Notes: generated by a model not told the origin, from the letters alone. A stretch of DNA of 64,000 nt from Rikenellaceae bacterium (GCA_015059955.1 SUZK01000002.1:124001-188000); one strand, 5' to 3'. Counted from the stretch's first letter, positions 44,191 through 54,724 are shown. Numbers and translations are program-made.

Positions 44191-46737
44191 AATCTTTCCT
44201 CTCTTCTTGATATGCTTCATATTGAAGAATACTCGCTCCGACGAGCGCAACTTGTTAGGCTTCATGTGCTTATGCTCGAAGCTTGTGAGTAGTCCCCATG
44301 CCGCCTGCTCGACCTTATTCATAAGTAGTCGTGGGTAGTCGCGGTTATCATCCATCCAGCGGCACACCTCGGCGAAGGCCTCCTTTGAGCTATGGCCATC
44401 CAACAGCATGCCCACCCAGCTGCGAGGGAAGAAGATGTCGCCCGTGCGCTGCACCTCGCGCAACTCATCCAAGGCGGGGTAGATATACTTGACAGCCGTC
44501 CCCTGGCGCAGGTGGTGGTTCAGATAGCCGAGGGCTGCACTTGTCCAAGGCTCAGGACGTCTTTTGCTTGGCTCCATGAACATGGCAAATAGCTCGTTGC
44601 GCACCCTTCCGTCGGGGTGTATAGCGCGCATGATAAACTTGAACTGATCGCATCTGTCGGGGTTGGTGATACGTGCAAGCTGTCTCTCGTAAATCTCATC
44701 GTAATACATAGGATAGCGCACCGCAAGCTCGTAGGCGAGGGTCATATACTCCCTCTCATTAAGCTCCTTGTCGCCCTCGTTCCGCCATATATCGAAGTAA
44801 TACTTTATGATGATCGTCTCGGAACGCATGGCGTGGGCAAGAGTCATCTTTAGGTTGCGGCGTAGCGAGCTATCGTCGTGCGTTGTGGCAATCTCCCATA
44901 GGCGCTCCTCATCCTCGGTGGTGCCCACACGAAGCATGGGTCGTATGAGGTAGTTGTTGAGTGTCGAGGCGATAAGGTAGTTATCCTCCTTCGGTAGGTA
45001 GCTTAGTATGAAGTCGAGCCAGCGGCGCGAGTCGAGGCTGCTTGACAACATCCAGCTATACTCATACACCTCGTTGAGTGTCATGATAAGTGACTGGCGC
45101 ATAAGGTCATCCTCGATGGTTGCCATATTCTCGGTGAGCCATGCTACAACCTCTTTGGGTAGCATGAAGTAGCCATAGCCACGACCATCGCTATTGGGTA
45201 GTAGCACCTTGACGTCGCGTGGCGCGATATACTCCACGGTGCCCGCGGGGATTGTCACCTGCTCCATAGTGCCATCTTCGTAGACCAGTGCGCAGTTAAA
45301 GCTCTGCATTCGCGCCTTGCCATCAGGATTGGATAGCAGCCATCTGCCCTTGTGCTTGTATACGTAGATAGTGCCCATATGTGCCTTGCCTATCCAGTGG
45401 TGGCTCATACTGGCGATGTCGGCAACTGTGTGTCTGTCGAGTATCGCCACAAGGTCATCCCACGTTGCGTTGCCGTAGGCGTAGGTGCGCAGGTACTCCT
45501 GTATAGCCGCCCTAAATGCCTCCTCGCCCATAACCTCCACAATCTTCTCCATCACGATAGGCGCCTTATTATATATTATCTGTCCGTAGATAAGGCCGGC
45601 GTTATTTAGGTTGTCGAGCTCCTGGCGTATCGGGGTGCTGCCCGTGGTGCGGTCCTCGTTGTATGCGGTGGAGGTGTAGGTCTTCAGTCGGTTGAGAGCG
45701 TGGTTTACCTCAGGATATAGTGGCTCTGTCATGCGCGCTGCAAAGTAGTTGGCAAAGACCTCCTTGGTCCACACATCATCGAACCACGCCATCGTGACGT
45801 AGTCGCCAAACCACATATGTGCGGTCTCGTGCGCTATAAGTTGTGTGCGGCGGAGCTCCTCGTCGAGCGATGGGTTTTCGCCGAGGAACATCTGCGTGTC
45901 GTTATAGAGCGTAGCTCCCGTATGCTCCATACCGCCATACTGGAAGCCTGGGAGTATCACAAAGTCGTACTTCGCAAAGGGGTACTCTATACCCGTATAC
46001 TCCTCTAACCACTCCAACGATGCTGCCACCTGCGCGAAGATGGTGTCGAGCTGCGCAAGGCGCTGAGGGTCTGTCTCGCGGTAGTATGCCGTGAAGCGGT
46101 GTTTGCCATCGTCATAGGTGCGGTGGTAGAGCTCGCCGGCAACGAACGAGAAGAGGTATGTACTAAGTGGCTCGGTAGGCTTGAAGCGTATTACATGACA
46201 GTCGCCAACGGTGTACTCCGAATCCACATCGGTATTCGACACCGCCACCCAGTTGTGGGGTATGCCGAGCGTCAATGTGTAGGTCGCCTTGAGGTCGGGC
46301 TGGTCGAAGCAGGGAAAGAGCGTGCGTGCGCGGTCGGGAACGAGCAGCGTGTATACAAAGTCACCACTATCGTTGAGCGACTGGTAGTCGATATCGAAGC
46401 GTATTGTAACACTATTCTCACCCTCGGTGCATGGCACTATGATATGCTCGTTAAGGAGCTTGTATCCATCCTTTAAGCCATTAACTGATAGTATGTTATC
46501 TAACTCGCGATAGTCGATGATTAGCTCGCCATCACACTTTGAGTTGAGAGTTATGGTAACCATGCCTTCGTCTGCCAATAGGTCGAACGATAGGTCATAA
46601 CGTAGGTCGCTGATATTGGCCTTGCGGTGCTTGGCAAGTTCGCGGCTGACGCCCTCATCGTAGAGCGTCGTAGGCTGCTCGGCCATAGTTGCGGTGATGG
46701 CAAAGAGTAGAGTGAGTGTGGTAAATATTCTTCTCAT
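44176..46737 (-). CDS. M1 family metallopeptidase
   Basis: An 853-residue aminopeptidase N-like protein with signal peptide MRRIFTTLTLLFAITATMA. The M1 zinc site is clear: LIAHETAHMWFGDYVTMAW then FDDVWTKEVFANYF (HExxH with Glu 18 residues later). The exopeptidase motif, usually GAMEN, reads GGMEH. Helical C-terminal domain follows (about 500-853). It would act in the periplasm or on the surface. The open frame extends 101 codons upstream over glycerate kinase DNA; ATG 46737 is the real start. Its last codons lie in a repeat unit. Confidence 0.93.
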   Translation of the reverse strand: MRRIFTTLTLLFAITATMAEQPTTLYDEGVSRELAKHRKANISDLRYDLSFDLLADEGMVTITLNSKCDGELIIDYRELDNILSVNGLKDGYKLLNEHIIVPCTEGENSVTIRFDIDYQSLNDSGDFVYTLLVPDRARTLFPCFDQPDLKATYTLTLGIPHNWVAVSNTDVDSEYTVGDCHVIRFKPTEPLSTYLFSFVAGELYHRTYDDGKHRFTAYYRETDPQRLAQLDTIFAQVAASLEWLEEYTGIEYPFAKYDFVILPGFQYGGMEHTGATLYNDTQMFLGENPSLDEELRRTQLIAHETAHMWFGDYVTMAWFDDVWTKEVFANYFAARMTEPLYPEVNHALNRLKTYTSTAYNEDRTTGSTPIRQELDNLNNAGLIYGQIIYNKAPIVMEKIVEVMGEEAFRAAIQEYLRTYAYGNATWDDLVAILDRHTVADIASMSHHWIGKAHMGTIYVYKHKGRWLLSNPDGKARMQSFNCALVYEDGTMEQVTIPAGTVEYIAPRDVKVLLPNSDGRGYGYFMLPKEVVAWLTENMATIEDDLMRQSLIMTLNEVYEYSWMLSSSLDSRRWLDFILSYLPKEDNYLIASTLNNYLIRPMLRVGTTEDEERLWEIATTHDDSSLRRNLKMTLAHAMRSETIIIKYYFDIWRNEGDKELNEREYMTLAYELAVRYPMYYDEIYERQLARITNPDRCDQFKFIMRAIHPDGRVRNELFAMFMEPSKRRPEPWTSAALGYLNHHLRQGTAVKYIYPALDELREVQRTGDIFFPRSWVGMLLDGHSSKEAFAEVCRWMDDNRDYPRLLMNKVEQAAWGLLTSFEHKHMKPNKLRSSERVFFNMKHIKKRGKIGNIK

Positions 46738-46757
46738 AGTTGACGTGTGATTTTTCA

Positions 46758-46795
46758 CAAAGATATGAATAATTCGCGAATATTTCCTATATTTG
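46758..46795. promoter_or_regulatory. Divergent -7 boxes between M1 peptidase and glycerate kinase
   Basis: TATCTTTG reads on the minus strand (46765-46758) and TATATTTG on the plus strand (46788-46795). Between them lies the near-palindrome AATAATTCGCGAATATT. Neither has a clear -33 TTTG at 19 nt. Confidence 0.45.
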
Positions 46796-46819
46796 TAGGT
46801 GTAAAAATGACCTATCACC

Positions 46820-47956
46820 ATGAAACGCATCGTTGTAGCTCTCGACTCATTCAAAGGGTCGTTAACATCGCTTGAGGCGGGCAGGGCATTTGCCGAGGGC
46901 TTTGCCGAGGTGTGTCCCGATGTGGAGGTGCGCGTCGTTGCCATCGCCGATGGTGGTGAGGGTACTGCCGAGGCGGTAGCTATGGATGGTAGGGGAGTGC
47001 TTTGCGAGGTGGCGACGTGCGATGCTCTGTGTCGACCCATTAAGGCGAGCTATGCTATTATGGATGAGGGCGCTACGGCTGTGGTTGCCATGGCTGCGGC
47101 ATCGGGCTTAACGCACCTCGATAGTTCGGAGCGTAACCCTCTTATAGCCTCTTCGTATGGCACAGGCCTCTTGGTGCGTGATGCGCTGATGCAAGGCTGC
47201 CGAAAGATTGTCGTAGGCCTTGGCGGTAGCGCTACGACAGATTGCGGTGTGGGGATGCTTATGGCTTTGGGTTATCGCTTCTATAATGCTAATAACGAAG
47301 AACTTACAATACCGATAGATATTCTCGAAAGGGTGGCGTGCATATCAGCATCGGGGGTGTCGCCTGAGCTTGCTGATGCAACATTTGTAGTGGCCTCGGA
47401 TGTCGATATACCGCTCTATGGTGAGCGTGGCGCGGCATATATCTTTGCACCGCAGAAGGGCGCCGATGGCGCTATGGTCGAGCGCCTCGATGTGGCGTTG
47501 CGACACTTCGCTACGGTGGTCGAGAGTGACCCTAAAACACCCCTTGCTTGTAGCGCTGGTATGGGTGCGGCAGGAGGTATGGGCTACGCTCTTGCAAGGT
47601 TTATGAATGCCACAGTGAGGCGTGGTATAGATATGCTCCTCGATATGGTCGACTTCGAACGGATGATTGCCGATGCCGACCTCGTTGTGACGGGTGAGGG
47701 ATGTCTTGATAGTCAGACGCTTATGGGTAAGGCTCCTTCGGGTGTTCTGCAACGTGCCCAGCGCCTCGGTGTACCGTGTATCGCCGTTGGTGGTAGGGTA
47801 GTTGATAGCGTAGATTTTACCGCCCACGGCTTTGCTGCACTCTATGCCGTAACGCCTGATGATATGCCACTTGACAAGGCTATGCAACCCCATCAAGCCT
47901 ATGATAATGTGCGACGTTGTGCCATGGTTGTAGCACAAGAGTTTGCCTATCGATAG
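46820..47956 (+). CDS. Glycerate kinase (GarK/GlxK type)
   Basis: A 378-residue ATP-dependent kinase that phosphorylates D-glycerate. Signatures are IVVALDSFKGSLTSLEAG at the N-terminus, AIADGGEGTAEAV, KIVVGLGGSATTDCGVGML, SAGMGAAGGMGYALARF, and VTGEGCLDSQTLMGKAPSGV. The product (2-phosphoglycerate in the GarK group) enters glycolysis. Its 3' end overlaps the convergent cyclo-ligase gene by 10 bp. Confidence 0.95.
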   Translation: MKRIVVALDSFKGSLTSLEAGRAFAEGFAEVCPDVEVRVVAIADGGEGTAEAVAMDGRGVLCEVATCDALCRPIKASYAIMDEGATAVVAMAAASGLTHLDSSERNPLIASSYGTGLLVRDALMQGCRKIVVGLGGSATTDCGVGMLMALGYRFYNANNEELTIPIDILERVACISASGVSPELADATFVVASDVDIPLYGERGAAYIFAPQKGADGAMVERLDVALRHFATVVESDPKTPLACSAGMGAAGGMGYALARFMNATVRRGIDMLLDMVDFERMIADADLVVTGEGCLDSQTLMGKAPSGVLQRAQRLGVPCIAVGGRVVDSVDFTAHGFAALYAVTPDDMPLDKAMQPHQAYDNVRRCAMVVAQEFAYR

Positions 47957-48483
47957 ACGACGCTATCTACCAATATATCGTGCTTGTCACAGGGTAGATT
48001 GTCGAAAATCTGGCAACTAAATGCTATGCCTATCTTCGTGGCGCGGAACGCTGGTAGCGACATATACTTATCGTAGAAGCCACCGCCACGACCAAGCCTC
48101 TCACCGCGCAGCGTAAAGGCGCGCGCAGGTACTATGATAAGGTCGATATCGCCCGCCGCGAACTCCTCGTCACCCATAGGCTCCTCAATGCCAAAAGCAC
48201 CAGTCTGCATCCTCTCGGGCGAGTAGTCGTAGAAGCGCATGATGTCGCCCTCGACACGTGGTACAACAACATGTTTGCCGAGTTGTGGCCAGCGCTCCAA
48301 TGCTATGGCCGTTGGCACCTCGTCGTTCATCGCCGCGAAGAGGGCTATGTTGTGTGCCGAGCGGAAAGACTCCATCGACTCGATATCGCTAAAAATATGC
48401 TCCGCTGCGCGGCTCTTTTCCTCCGTGCTCAATGCGCCAATTCGTCGACGCACCTCGCGTCTAATCTCCTTTTTATCGTTCAT
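47947..48483 (-). CDS. 5-formyltetrahydrofolate cyclo-ligase
   Basis: Converts 5-formyl-THF to 5,10-methenyl-THF with ATP. The 178-residue protein shows KKEIRREVRRRIGALS near the N-terminus, HVVVPRVEG, DLIIVPARAFTLRGERLGRGGGFYDKY and the C-terminal DILVDSVVYR. ATG 48483 gives the expected N-terminus; the frame opens 53 codons earlier, across the sdh promoter. Convergent with glycerate kinase. Confidence 0.93.
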   Translation of the reverse strand: MNDKKEIRREVRRRIGALSTEEKSRAAEHIFSDIESMESFRSAHNIALFAAMNDEVPTAIALERWPQLGKHVVVPRVEGDIMRFYDYSPERMQTGAFGIEEPMGDEEFAAGDIDLIIVPARAFTLRGERLGRGGGFYDKYMSLPAFRATKIGIAFSCQIFDNLPCDKHDILVDSVVYR

Positions 48484-48550
48484 GCCGAGGCCAATTGTTA
48501 CTAAATTATTAGAATTATTCGATTTTACTATGTAAAAAGTATGTTTTAGT

Positions 48551-48581
48551 ATTGTTAATCTGTAAACAATTCTTATCTTTG
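48551..48581 (+). promoter_or_regulatory. Promoter of the sdhCAB operon
   Basis: ATTG (48551-48554) and TATCTTTG (48574-48581) have a 19-nt spacer. The leader to sdhC (48676) is about 88 nt and contains a GGGCATGTGTGCCC hairpin. Confidence 0.7.
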
Positions 48582-48675
48582 CAGTAGCAAATGGGCATGT
48601 GTGCCCTATTTTTGCATCGAACAGAGATAATTTATTAGCCAAAACTATTTACAAATATAATAAAATTTTTACACT

Positions 48676-49410
48676 ATGAGCTGTTTTTTAACTAATTCAT
48701 CGGTGGGAAAGAAACTTGTTATGAGTATCTCGGGATGCTTCCTTGTGCTCTTCATCCTTTTCCACATGGCAATGAACCTCACGATGCTCTTCAGCCGCGA
48801 GGGTTACAATGCAATTTGTGAGTTCCTTGGCGCTAACTGGTACGCTCTTGCTGGTACCGCTCTGTTGGCTGCTGGTGTGGTTGTTCACATTATCTATGCC
48901 GTTATCCTTACTATCAACAACTACCGTGCTCGCGGTACACAGCGCTACGCTGTAACCGTACAGGAGAAGGGTGTTGCTTGGTCTTCTAAGAACATGCTTG
49001 TTTTGGGCGTTGTCGTTGCACTCGGTCTCTTGCTCCACCTCGTTCACTTCTGGTCGAAGATGCAGCTTGTTGAGATCATGGATGCTCATGCTGCAACAGT
49101 ATCTTATGAGGGTATGGACAACCTCGAAGTGGCTCCACACAATGGCGCTGCTCTTATGTGCGTCATCTTCTCTAAGTGGTACAACGTAGTGCTCTACCTT
49201 ATCTGGTTTGCTGCTTTGTGGTTCCACCTCACTCATGGTGTATGGTCAATGTTCCAGTCTGCAGGTTTCGCTAACGATACATGGTATCCACGCTTGAAGA
49301 TGGGCGCTAACATCGTTGCTACTCTTATCTTCATCGGCTTCGCAGTTGTGGCCATCATGTGCTTCTTGAACCATGAGACATGGCTTGCAGAGTCAATTGT
49401 CGCTCATTAA
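48676..49410 (+). CDS. sdhC: Succinate dehydrogenase/fumarate reductase cytochrome b subunit
   Basis: A 244-residue membrane subunit that anchors the enzyme and carries heme and the quinone site. Five hydrophobic segments are visible: about 15-38 (KKLVMSISGCFLVLFILFHM), 58-80, 105-130, 160-185 and 210-230. His residues in FILFHMAMN, VVHIIYAV, LLHLVHFW and FHLTHGVW could bind heme. This single-subunit di-heme form matches the B-type enzyme of Bacteroidota. First gene of the operon. Confidence 0.93.
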   Translation: MSCFLTNSSVGKKLVMSISGCFLVLFILFHMAMNLTMLFSREGYNAICEFLGANWYALAGTALLAAGVVVHIIYAVILTINNYRARGTQRYAVTVQEKGVAWSSKNMLVLGVVVALGLLLHLVHFWSKMQLVEIMDAHAATVSYEGMDNLEVAPHNGAALMCVIFSKWYNVVLYLIWFAALWFHLTHGVWSMFQSAGFANDTWYPRLKMGANIVATLIFIGFAVVAIMCFLNHETWLAESIVAH

Positions 49411-49442
49411 TAATGTGTTAACAATAAAAACTAATATATACT

Positions 49443-51389
49443 ATGGCTTATAAATTAGATGCTAAAACACCAGCAGGTGCATTGGCCGAGAAGTGGAGCA
49501 ACCATAAGGCGGCTATCAAGGTAGTGAGCCCTGCTAATAAGCGTAAGTTGGATATCATCGTTGTAGGTACCGGTCTCGGTGGCGCTTCTGCAGCTGCTTC
49601 ACTCGGTGAGCTTGGCTACAACGTAAAGATATTCTGCATCTCTGACTCACCACGTCGTGCTCACTCTATCGCAGCACAGGGTGGTATCAATGCTGCAAAG
49701 AACTATCAGAACGATAACGACTCGGTATATCGTCTCTTCTACGATACAATCAAGGGTGGTGACTATCGTGCACGCGAGGCTAACGTATATCGTCTTGCTG
49801 AGGTCTCTAACCTTATCATCGACCAGTGCGTAGCACAGGGTGTACCTTTCGCACGTGAGTATGGTGGCTTGTTGGCTAACCGCTCGTTCGGTGGTGCTCA
49901 GGTATCTCGTACCTTCTATGCTCGTGGTCAGACCGGTCAGCAGCTCCTCTTGGGTGCTTATGCAGCTCTTAACAAGGAGATTGCAGCAGGCTCTGTAAAG
50001 TCATATCCTCGTCACGAGATGTTGGATGTTGTTGTTGAGAATGGTGAGGCTTGCGGTATCATCGCACGTAACCTCGTTACCGGTGAGATTGAGCGCCACG
50101 GTGCTCACGCCGTAGTTATCGCTACTGGTGGTTACGGTAACGTATTCTTCCTCTCGACAAACGCTATGGCATCTAACGGCTCGGCAGCATTCCAGTGCTA
50201 CCGTAAGGGTGCAGGCTTTGCTAACCCATGCTTCACTCAGATTCACCCAACATGTATTCCAGTACACGGTACTCAGCAGTCTAAGCTAACACTTATGTCT
50301 GAGTCATTGCGTAACGATGGTCGTATCTGGGTTCCTAAGAAGATGGAGGACGTGGAGGCTATCCGCAAGGGTACAAAGCTCCCATCAGATATCGCCGAGG
50401 AGGATCGCGACTACTACTTGGAGCGTCGTTATCCTGCATTCGGTAACCTCGTGCCACGTGACGTTGCATCACGCGCTGCTAAGGAGCGTTGCGACGCTGG
50501 CTACGGCGTTAACGAGACAGGCTTGGCTGTATTCCTCGACTTCAAGACCGCTATCGAGCGTCTTGGTAAGGATACCATCAAGCAGCGTTATGGTAACCTC
50601 TTCGATATGTACGAGGAGATCACCGACGTTAACCCATACGAGCAGCCTATGCAGATCTTCCCAGCCGTACACTACACCATGGGTGGTATCTGGGTTGACT
50701 ACAACCTTATGACCACTATCCCTGGCTTGTACGCTATTGGTGAGGCTAACTTCTCAGACCACGGTGCTAACCGTCTTGGTGCTTCTGCTCTTATGCAGGG
50801 CTTGGCCGATGGTTACTTCGTACTTCCTTATACTATTGGTGACTACCTCTCAAAGAAGATTCAGGCTCCTAAGGTGTCTACATCTACTCCTGCGTTCGAC
50901 GCAGCAGAGAAGGGTGTTCGCGACCGTATCGAGCGTCTCTTTGCTATCAAGGGTAACCAGTCTGTTGACGACATCCACAAGCGTCTCGGTCTCATCATGT
51001 GGGACAACGTAGGTATGGCACGTACTAAGGAGTCATTGGAGAAGGCTATCGTCGAGATTCAGGCACTTCGTAAGGAGTTCTACAAGGACCTCAAGCTCGT
51101 AGGTACTGAGGACTCGTTCAACGTTGAGTTGGAGAAGGCATTGCGTCTTGAGGACTTCTTGGAGCTTGGTGAGCTTATGGCACGCGACGCCCTCAACCGT
51201 GAGGAGTCATGCGGTGGTCACTTCCGCTCTGAGCACCAGACAGAGGATGGCGAGGCTTTGCGTCACGACGACAAGTTCGCATATGCGGCTGTTTGGGAGT
51301 ACAAGGGTATCGACAACGTTCCTGAGATGACCATCGAGCCTCTCGAGTATGAGTTTGTACACCGTGCTCAGCGTAACTACAAAGACTAA
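49443..51389 (+). CDS. sdhA: Succinate dehydrogenase/fumarate reductase flavoprotein
   Basis: A 648-residue catalytic subunit with covalent FAD. The FAD-binding [21 protein letters not shown] is followed by [19 protein letters not shown], with the FAD-linking His. The active site includes [10 protein letters not shown], and [37 protein letters not shown] is typical. The C-terminal helical domain includes [19 protein letters not shown]. In anaerobic gut Bacteroidales the enzyme works mainly as a menaquinol:fumarate reductase. It starts 32 nt after sdhC. Confidence 0.97.
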   Translation: MAYKLDAKTPAGALAEKWSNHKAAIKVVSPANKRKLDIIVVGTGLGGASAAASLGELGYNVKIFCISDSPRRAHSIAAQGGINAAKNYQNDNDSVYRLFYDTIKGGDYRAREANVYRLAEVSNLIIDQCVAQGVPFAREYGGLLANRSFGGAQVSRTFYARGQTGQQLLLGAYAALNKEIAAGSVKSYPRHEMLDVVVENGEACGIIARNLVTGEIERHGAHAVVIATGGYGNVFFLSTNAMASNGSAAFQCYRKGAGFANPCFTQIHPTCIPVHGTQQSKLTLMSESLRNDGRIWVPKKMEDVEAIRKGTKLPSDIAEEDRDYYLERRYPAFGNLVPRDVASRAAKERCDAGYGVNETGLAVFLDFKTAIERLGKDTIKQRYGNLFDMYEEITDVNPYEQPMQIFPAVHYTMGGIWVDYNLMTTIPGLYAIGEANFSDHGANRLGASALMQGLADGYFVLPYTIGDYLSKKIQAPKVSTSTPAFDAAEKGVRDRIERLFAIKGNQSVDDIHKRLGLIMWDNVGMARTKESLEKAIVEIQALRKEFYKDLKLVGTEDSFNVELEKALRLEDFLELGELMARDALNREESCGGHFRSEHQTEDGEALRHDDKFAYAAVWEYKGIDNVPEMTIEPLEYEFVHRAQRNYKD

Positions 51390-51421
51390 TTTTTGACGTT
51401 AACCTTTAATAAAGACTAATT

Positions 51422-52165
51422 ATGAATTTTACATTAAAGATATGGCGTCAAAGAGACGCTAAGTCACAGGGTGCCTTCGAGACCTACCAGGTATCGAATA
51501 TCTCTGCCGACACCTCATTCCTTGAGATGATGGATATCCTCAACAACGACCTTATCCATAGCGGTAAGGAGCCTGTTGCCTTCGACCACGACTGTCGTGA
51601 GGGTATCTGTGGTATGTGCTCTATGCACATCAACGGCCACGCTCATGGCCCATCACAGGCTGTTACTACCTGCCAGATGTATATGCGTAAGTTCGCTGAC
51701 GGCTCTACTATCGTTATCGAGCCATGGCGTTCTGCTGCATTCCCCGTAATCCGCGACCTCGTTGTTGACCGTAGCGCTTACGATAAGATTCTTCAGGCTG
51801 GTGGCTTTATCTCGGTGCGCACTAACTCAGTACCCGATGGTAACGCAATACCTATTCCTAAGAAGGATGCTGACGAGTCAATGGATGCTGCTGCTTGCGT
51901 AGGTTGTGGTGCTTGCGCTGCAACATGTAAGAACGGCTCAGCAATGTTGTTCGTTGCTGCACGCGTATCGTCACTCGCTAAGTTGCCTCAGGGCCGCGTT
52001 GAGGGTGCTCGTCGTGCTAAGGCGATGGTTGCTAAGATGGATGAGCTCGGCTTCGGTAACTGTACTAACACTGGTGCTTGCCAGGCACAGTGCCCTAAGT
52101 CAATCTCTATCGCTCACATCGCTCGTCTTAACCGCGAGTTCTTGGCAGCGAAGCTTCAGGACTAA
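51422..52165 (+). CDS. sdhB: Succinate dehydrogenase/fumarate reductase iron-sulfur subunit
   Basis: A 247-residue electron-transfer subunit. The [2Fe-2S] site is [16 protein letters not shown] with a later Cys in VTTCQMYM. The [4Fe-4S]/[3Fe-4S] sites are [11 protein letters not shown], then [22 protein letters not shown]. It is last in the operon, 32 nt after sdhA, followed by two hairpins, the second a likely terminator. Confidence 0.97.
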   Translation: MNFTLKIWRQRDAKSQGAFETYQVSNISADTSFLEMMDILNNDLIHSGKEPVAFDHDCREGICGMCSMHINGHAHGPSQAVTTCQMYMRKFADGSTIVIEPWRSAAFPVIRDLVVDRSAYDKILQAGGFISVRTNSVPDGNAIPIPKKDADESMDAAACVGCGACAATCKNGSAMLFVAARVSSLAKLPQGRVEGARRAKAMVAKMDELGFGNCTNTGACQAQCPKSISIAHIARLNREFLAAKLQD

Positions 52166-52174
52166 TCATGTGTC

Positions 52175-52240
52175 GCGGGGCGCATGCCCCGCTTCCGATA
52201 CGAGGAGGCTATTCCGTAGGGAATGGCCTCCTCTTGTTTA
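52175..52240 (+). terminator. Tandem hairpins after sdhB
   Basis: The first is GCGGGGC/GCCCCGC (52175-52192). The second, GAGGAGGC...GCCTCCTC (52202-52233) with an inner ATTCC/GGGAAT part, is followed by TTGTTT, fitting a rho-independent terminator for sdhCAB. Confidence 0.8.
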
Positions 52241-52321
52241 TAGATGAGTGTCGCCATGGGTTACTAAGGGTTATGATAGGTTAATATGGTGAGGAAGAAG
52301 ATGAACAAGGGACATTCGTTG

Positions 52322-52445
52322 TCTCTATCCGCGACTATCGCTCTGTCGCTTTGTCCGCTGCCATCGCTCTGTCCGCAACAACGCTATCTTTCATCTCTTA
52401 TCTTAAATCAGATGGCTGTAACCTCACGACGAGATTACAGCCATC
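52322..52445. repeat. Repeat-rich intergenic stretch and hairpin after the GH3 gene
   Basis: The 331-bp gap holds short repeats of ATCGCTCTGTC (about 52338-52375), an ATCTTTCATCT box (GATGAAAGAT on the minus strand) and a perfect 11-bp hairpin GATGGCTGTAA 52411-52421 / TTACAGCCATC 52435-52445 without a T-run. The hairpin may end the utilisation-locus transcript. No gene is seen. Confidence 0.5.
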
Positions 52446-52496
52446 ACTGACACTTTATTTACTAACTTCGCACCCATGTTGGGCGCTTTCAACTTG

Positions 52497-54707
52497 CTAT
52501 CTTACCTCGAAGTCTAAGGCTGTGCCGCTTGCCGAATCACCAGCAACCCACAACTGGAATTTGCCTGGCTCTACGACATACTCCATATCGCGATTCCAGT
52601 ATGCCAACTCCGATACATTAAGCTCGTAGCGGCAGTGCTTGGTCTCGCCAGCCTTGAGCGTGATGCGCTCGAAGCCCTTAAGCTCCTTCACGGGGCGTAC
52701 AACAGAGCCTACAAGGTCGCGAACGTATATCTGTGCCACCTCCGTAGCGTCGTACTTGCCGCTGTTGGTGAGGTCGTACTCGATGACGATGGTATCCTCA
52801 GCGCCGTATACAGCCTTGTCTATCTTGACGTTGCTATACTCAAATGTTGTGTACGACAAGCCATAGCCGAATGGTAGGTGAGGGCCATAGCCTGTATCAA
52901 GGTAGTACGATGTACAGCCTAACGATGTCTGACCCGCCTTAAGAGGAATATCGTAGAGAAGGGTCTCTGTGCCGTTATTTGGACGGCCTGTCATAGGATG
53001 GTTGTAGTAGAATGGTGCCTGACCTGCGTCGCGTAGGAAGGTCATTGGCGTCTTACCCGATGGCACAGCAACACCTGCTATAAGGTCTGCAAGGGCCTCG
53101 CCTCCCATAGTTCCTGGATGGAACGAGTAGAGCATGGCGTCGCAGTTCTGCATGTCGCGCTCGATGGTGAGTGGGCGGCCAGCGATGACAACAACGACCA
53201 CAGGCTTGCCAGTGGCCTTCATAGCTGCTATAAGCTCGCTCTGTGCACCCTGGAGGTTGATGTCCGATAGTGAGTGTGCCTCACCCGAGAGGATGGCCTC
53301 CTCGCCGACGAAGACTACTATGGCGTCAGCCTTCTTAGCAGCCTTCTGCGCTGCCTTGAAGCTTGCGGTGCTCTTGTCGCGGCTATATGTGAGCGTTGGG
53401 GCGTTGATAACGTTGAAGTGTGCTCCTAACGCCTTAAGAGGCGTTACGGTGTACTGCTCCTCGCCGTCGAATGCCCATGTGCCGAGCTGGTCGTATGGTG
53501 CATCTGCCATAGGGCCTGTTACGAGGATGGTGCTACCCTTCGTTAGAGGAAGGGTGCTGTTATTGTTCTGAAGAAGTATTGCCGACTCGATAGCTGTCTG
53601 CTTTGCTGCTGCAAGGTGCTCGGGGGCGTATGCCACCTTACGTGCGAGGCTCTCGTCAACATATGGGTTTTCGAAGAGGCCGAGGCGGAATTTTAGTTTG
53701 AGGATGTTACGCACGGCGTTATCTATGGTGTCCATAGAAATCTTACCCTCCTCAACAAGAGCCTTGACATGCTGGATATAGCCCCATGACATCATATCCA
53801 TATCGACGCCGGCATTTATAGATATCTTGGTTGCATCCTTCAAGTCCTCAGCAAAGCCGTGAGCTATCATCTCGCCCGACGAGTTCCAGTCGGTAACTAC
53901 CATGCCGTCGAAGCCCCACTCCTCGCGTAGGATGTCGCGCAATAACCAGTTGTTACCTGTCGATGGGATGCCATCCACGTCGTTGAACGATGTCATAAGC
54001 GTAAGAGCTCCAGCATCCACACATGCCTTGAACGCAGGGAAGTAGGTGTTACGCAGTGCACGCTCCGAAATCATTGTTGTGTTGTAGTCGCGACCGCCCT
54101 CGGCAGCGCCATAGCCCACGAAGTGCTTGATACATGCAGCCATGCTTGTTGGGTCGGCGTAGTTATCACCCTGATAGCCCTTAACCATCGCTACACCCAT
54201 CTGCACGTCGAGGTATGGGTCCTCGCCCGAGCCCTCGGCAACACGGCCCCAGCGTGGGTCGCGTGCTACGTCGAGCATAGGTGAGAATGTCCAGCGAACA
54301 CCCGATGCGGTAGCCTCGATAGCTGCCACGCGTGCGCCCTGCTCAACAAGTGCGGGGTCGAACGTAGCGGCAAGACCGATAGGAATAGGGAAGATGGTGC
54401 GGAAGCCGTGGATGACGTCGCGGCTAACAAGAAGCGGAATGCCGAGACGGCTCTGCTCCACAGCTGCACGCTGGATGGCATTAATCTCCACAGGGTCAAC
54501 GATATTGAGCACCGAGCCAACCTGGCCTGCCTTAATCATCTCCGTGTACTGGTAGCCACCCGATAGCTGGTTCATCTGACCAATCTTCTCCTCGAGTGTC
54601 ATCTGCGAAAGTAGATCCTCTACGCGCTGATCTACGTCGTTGTTCTGCGCCATGGCAAACGTAGCGCTTGTCATAGCTACGATGAGTAGTAGTTGCTTAA
54701 TTCTCAT
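52497..54707 (-). CDS. bglX: GH3 beta-glucosidase
   Basis: A 736-residue glycoside hydrolase family 3 enzyme with signal peptide (MRIKQLLLIVAMTSATFAMA). The N-terminal barrel includes LTLMTSFNDVDGIPSTGN and the nucleophile Asp in FDGMVVTDWNSSGEM. The middle alpha/beta domain contains VVFVGEEAILSGEAHSL, and the C-terminal fibronectin-III-like domain ends the protein (LTNSGKYDATEVAQIYV). It would release glucose from short beta-glucans in the periplasm. It is last in the SusC-SusD-SGBP-GH16-GH3 operon, 17 nt after GH16. BglX-type is by resemblance. Confidence 0.94.
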   Translation of the reverse strand: MRIKQLLLIVAMTSATFAMAQNNDVDQRVEDLLSQMTLEEKIGQMNQLSGGYQYTEMIKAGQVGSVLNIVDPVEINAIQRAAVEQSRLGIPLLVSRDVIHGFRTIFPIPIGLAATFDPALVEQGARVAAIEATASGVRWTFSPMLDVARDPRWGRVAEGSGEDPYLDVQMGVAMVKGYQGDNYADPTSMAACIKHFVGYGAAEGGRDYNTTMISERALRNTYFPAFKACVDAGALTLMTSFNDVDGIPSTGNNWLLRDILREEWGFDGMVVTDWNSSGEMIAHGFAEDLKDATKISINAGVDMDMMSWGYIQHVKALVEEGKISMDTIDNAVRNILKLKFRLGLFENPYVDESLARKVAYAPEHLAAAKQTAIESAILLQNNNSTLPLTKGSTILVTGPMADAPYDQLGTWAFDGEEQYTVTPLKALGAHFNVINAPTLTYSRDKSTASFKAAQKAAKKADAIVVFVGEEAILSGEAHSLSDINLQGAQSELIAAMKATGKPVVVVVIAGRPLTIERDMQNCDAMLYSFHPGTMGGEALADLIAGVAVPSGKTPMTFLRDAGQAPFYYNHPMTGRPNNGTETLLYDIPLKAGQTSLGCTSYYLDTGYGPHLPFGYGLSYTTFEYSNVKIDKAVYGAEDTIVIEYDLTNSGKYDATEVAQIYVRDLVGSVVRPVKELKGFERITLKAGETKHCRYELNVSELAYWNRDMEYVVEPGKFQLWVAGDSASGTALDFEVR

Positions 54708-54724
54708 ATTTGTGACATTTTAGT

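Noticed and set aside
46738..47040. N-terminal extension of the M1 peptidase
   Set aside because: It runs over glycerate kinase codons and the divergent promoters; ATG 46737 gives a proper signal peptide.
48484..48642. N-terminal extension of the cyclo-ligase
   Set aside because: It crosses the sdhC promoter and the family N-terminus begins at ATG 48483.
52351..52629. 92-codon plus-strand frame after sdhB
   Set aside because: Half overlaps the GH3 gene antisense and the rest is repeat-like sequence.
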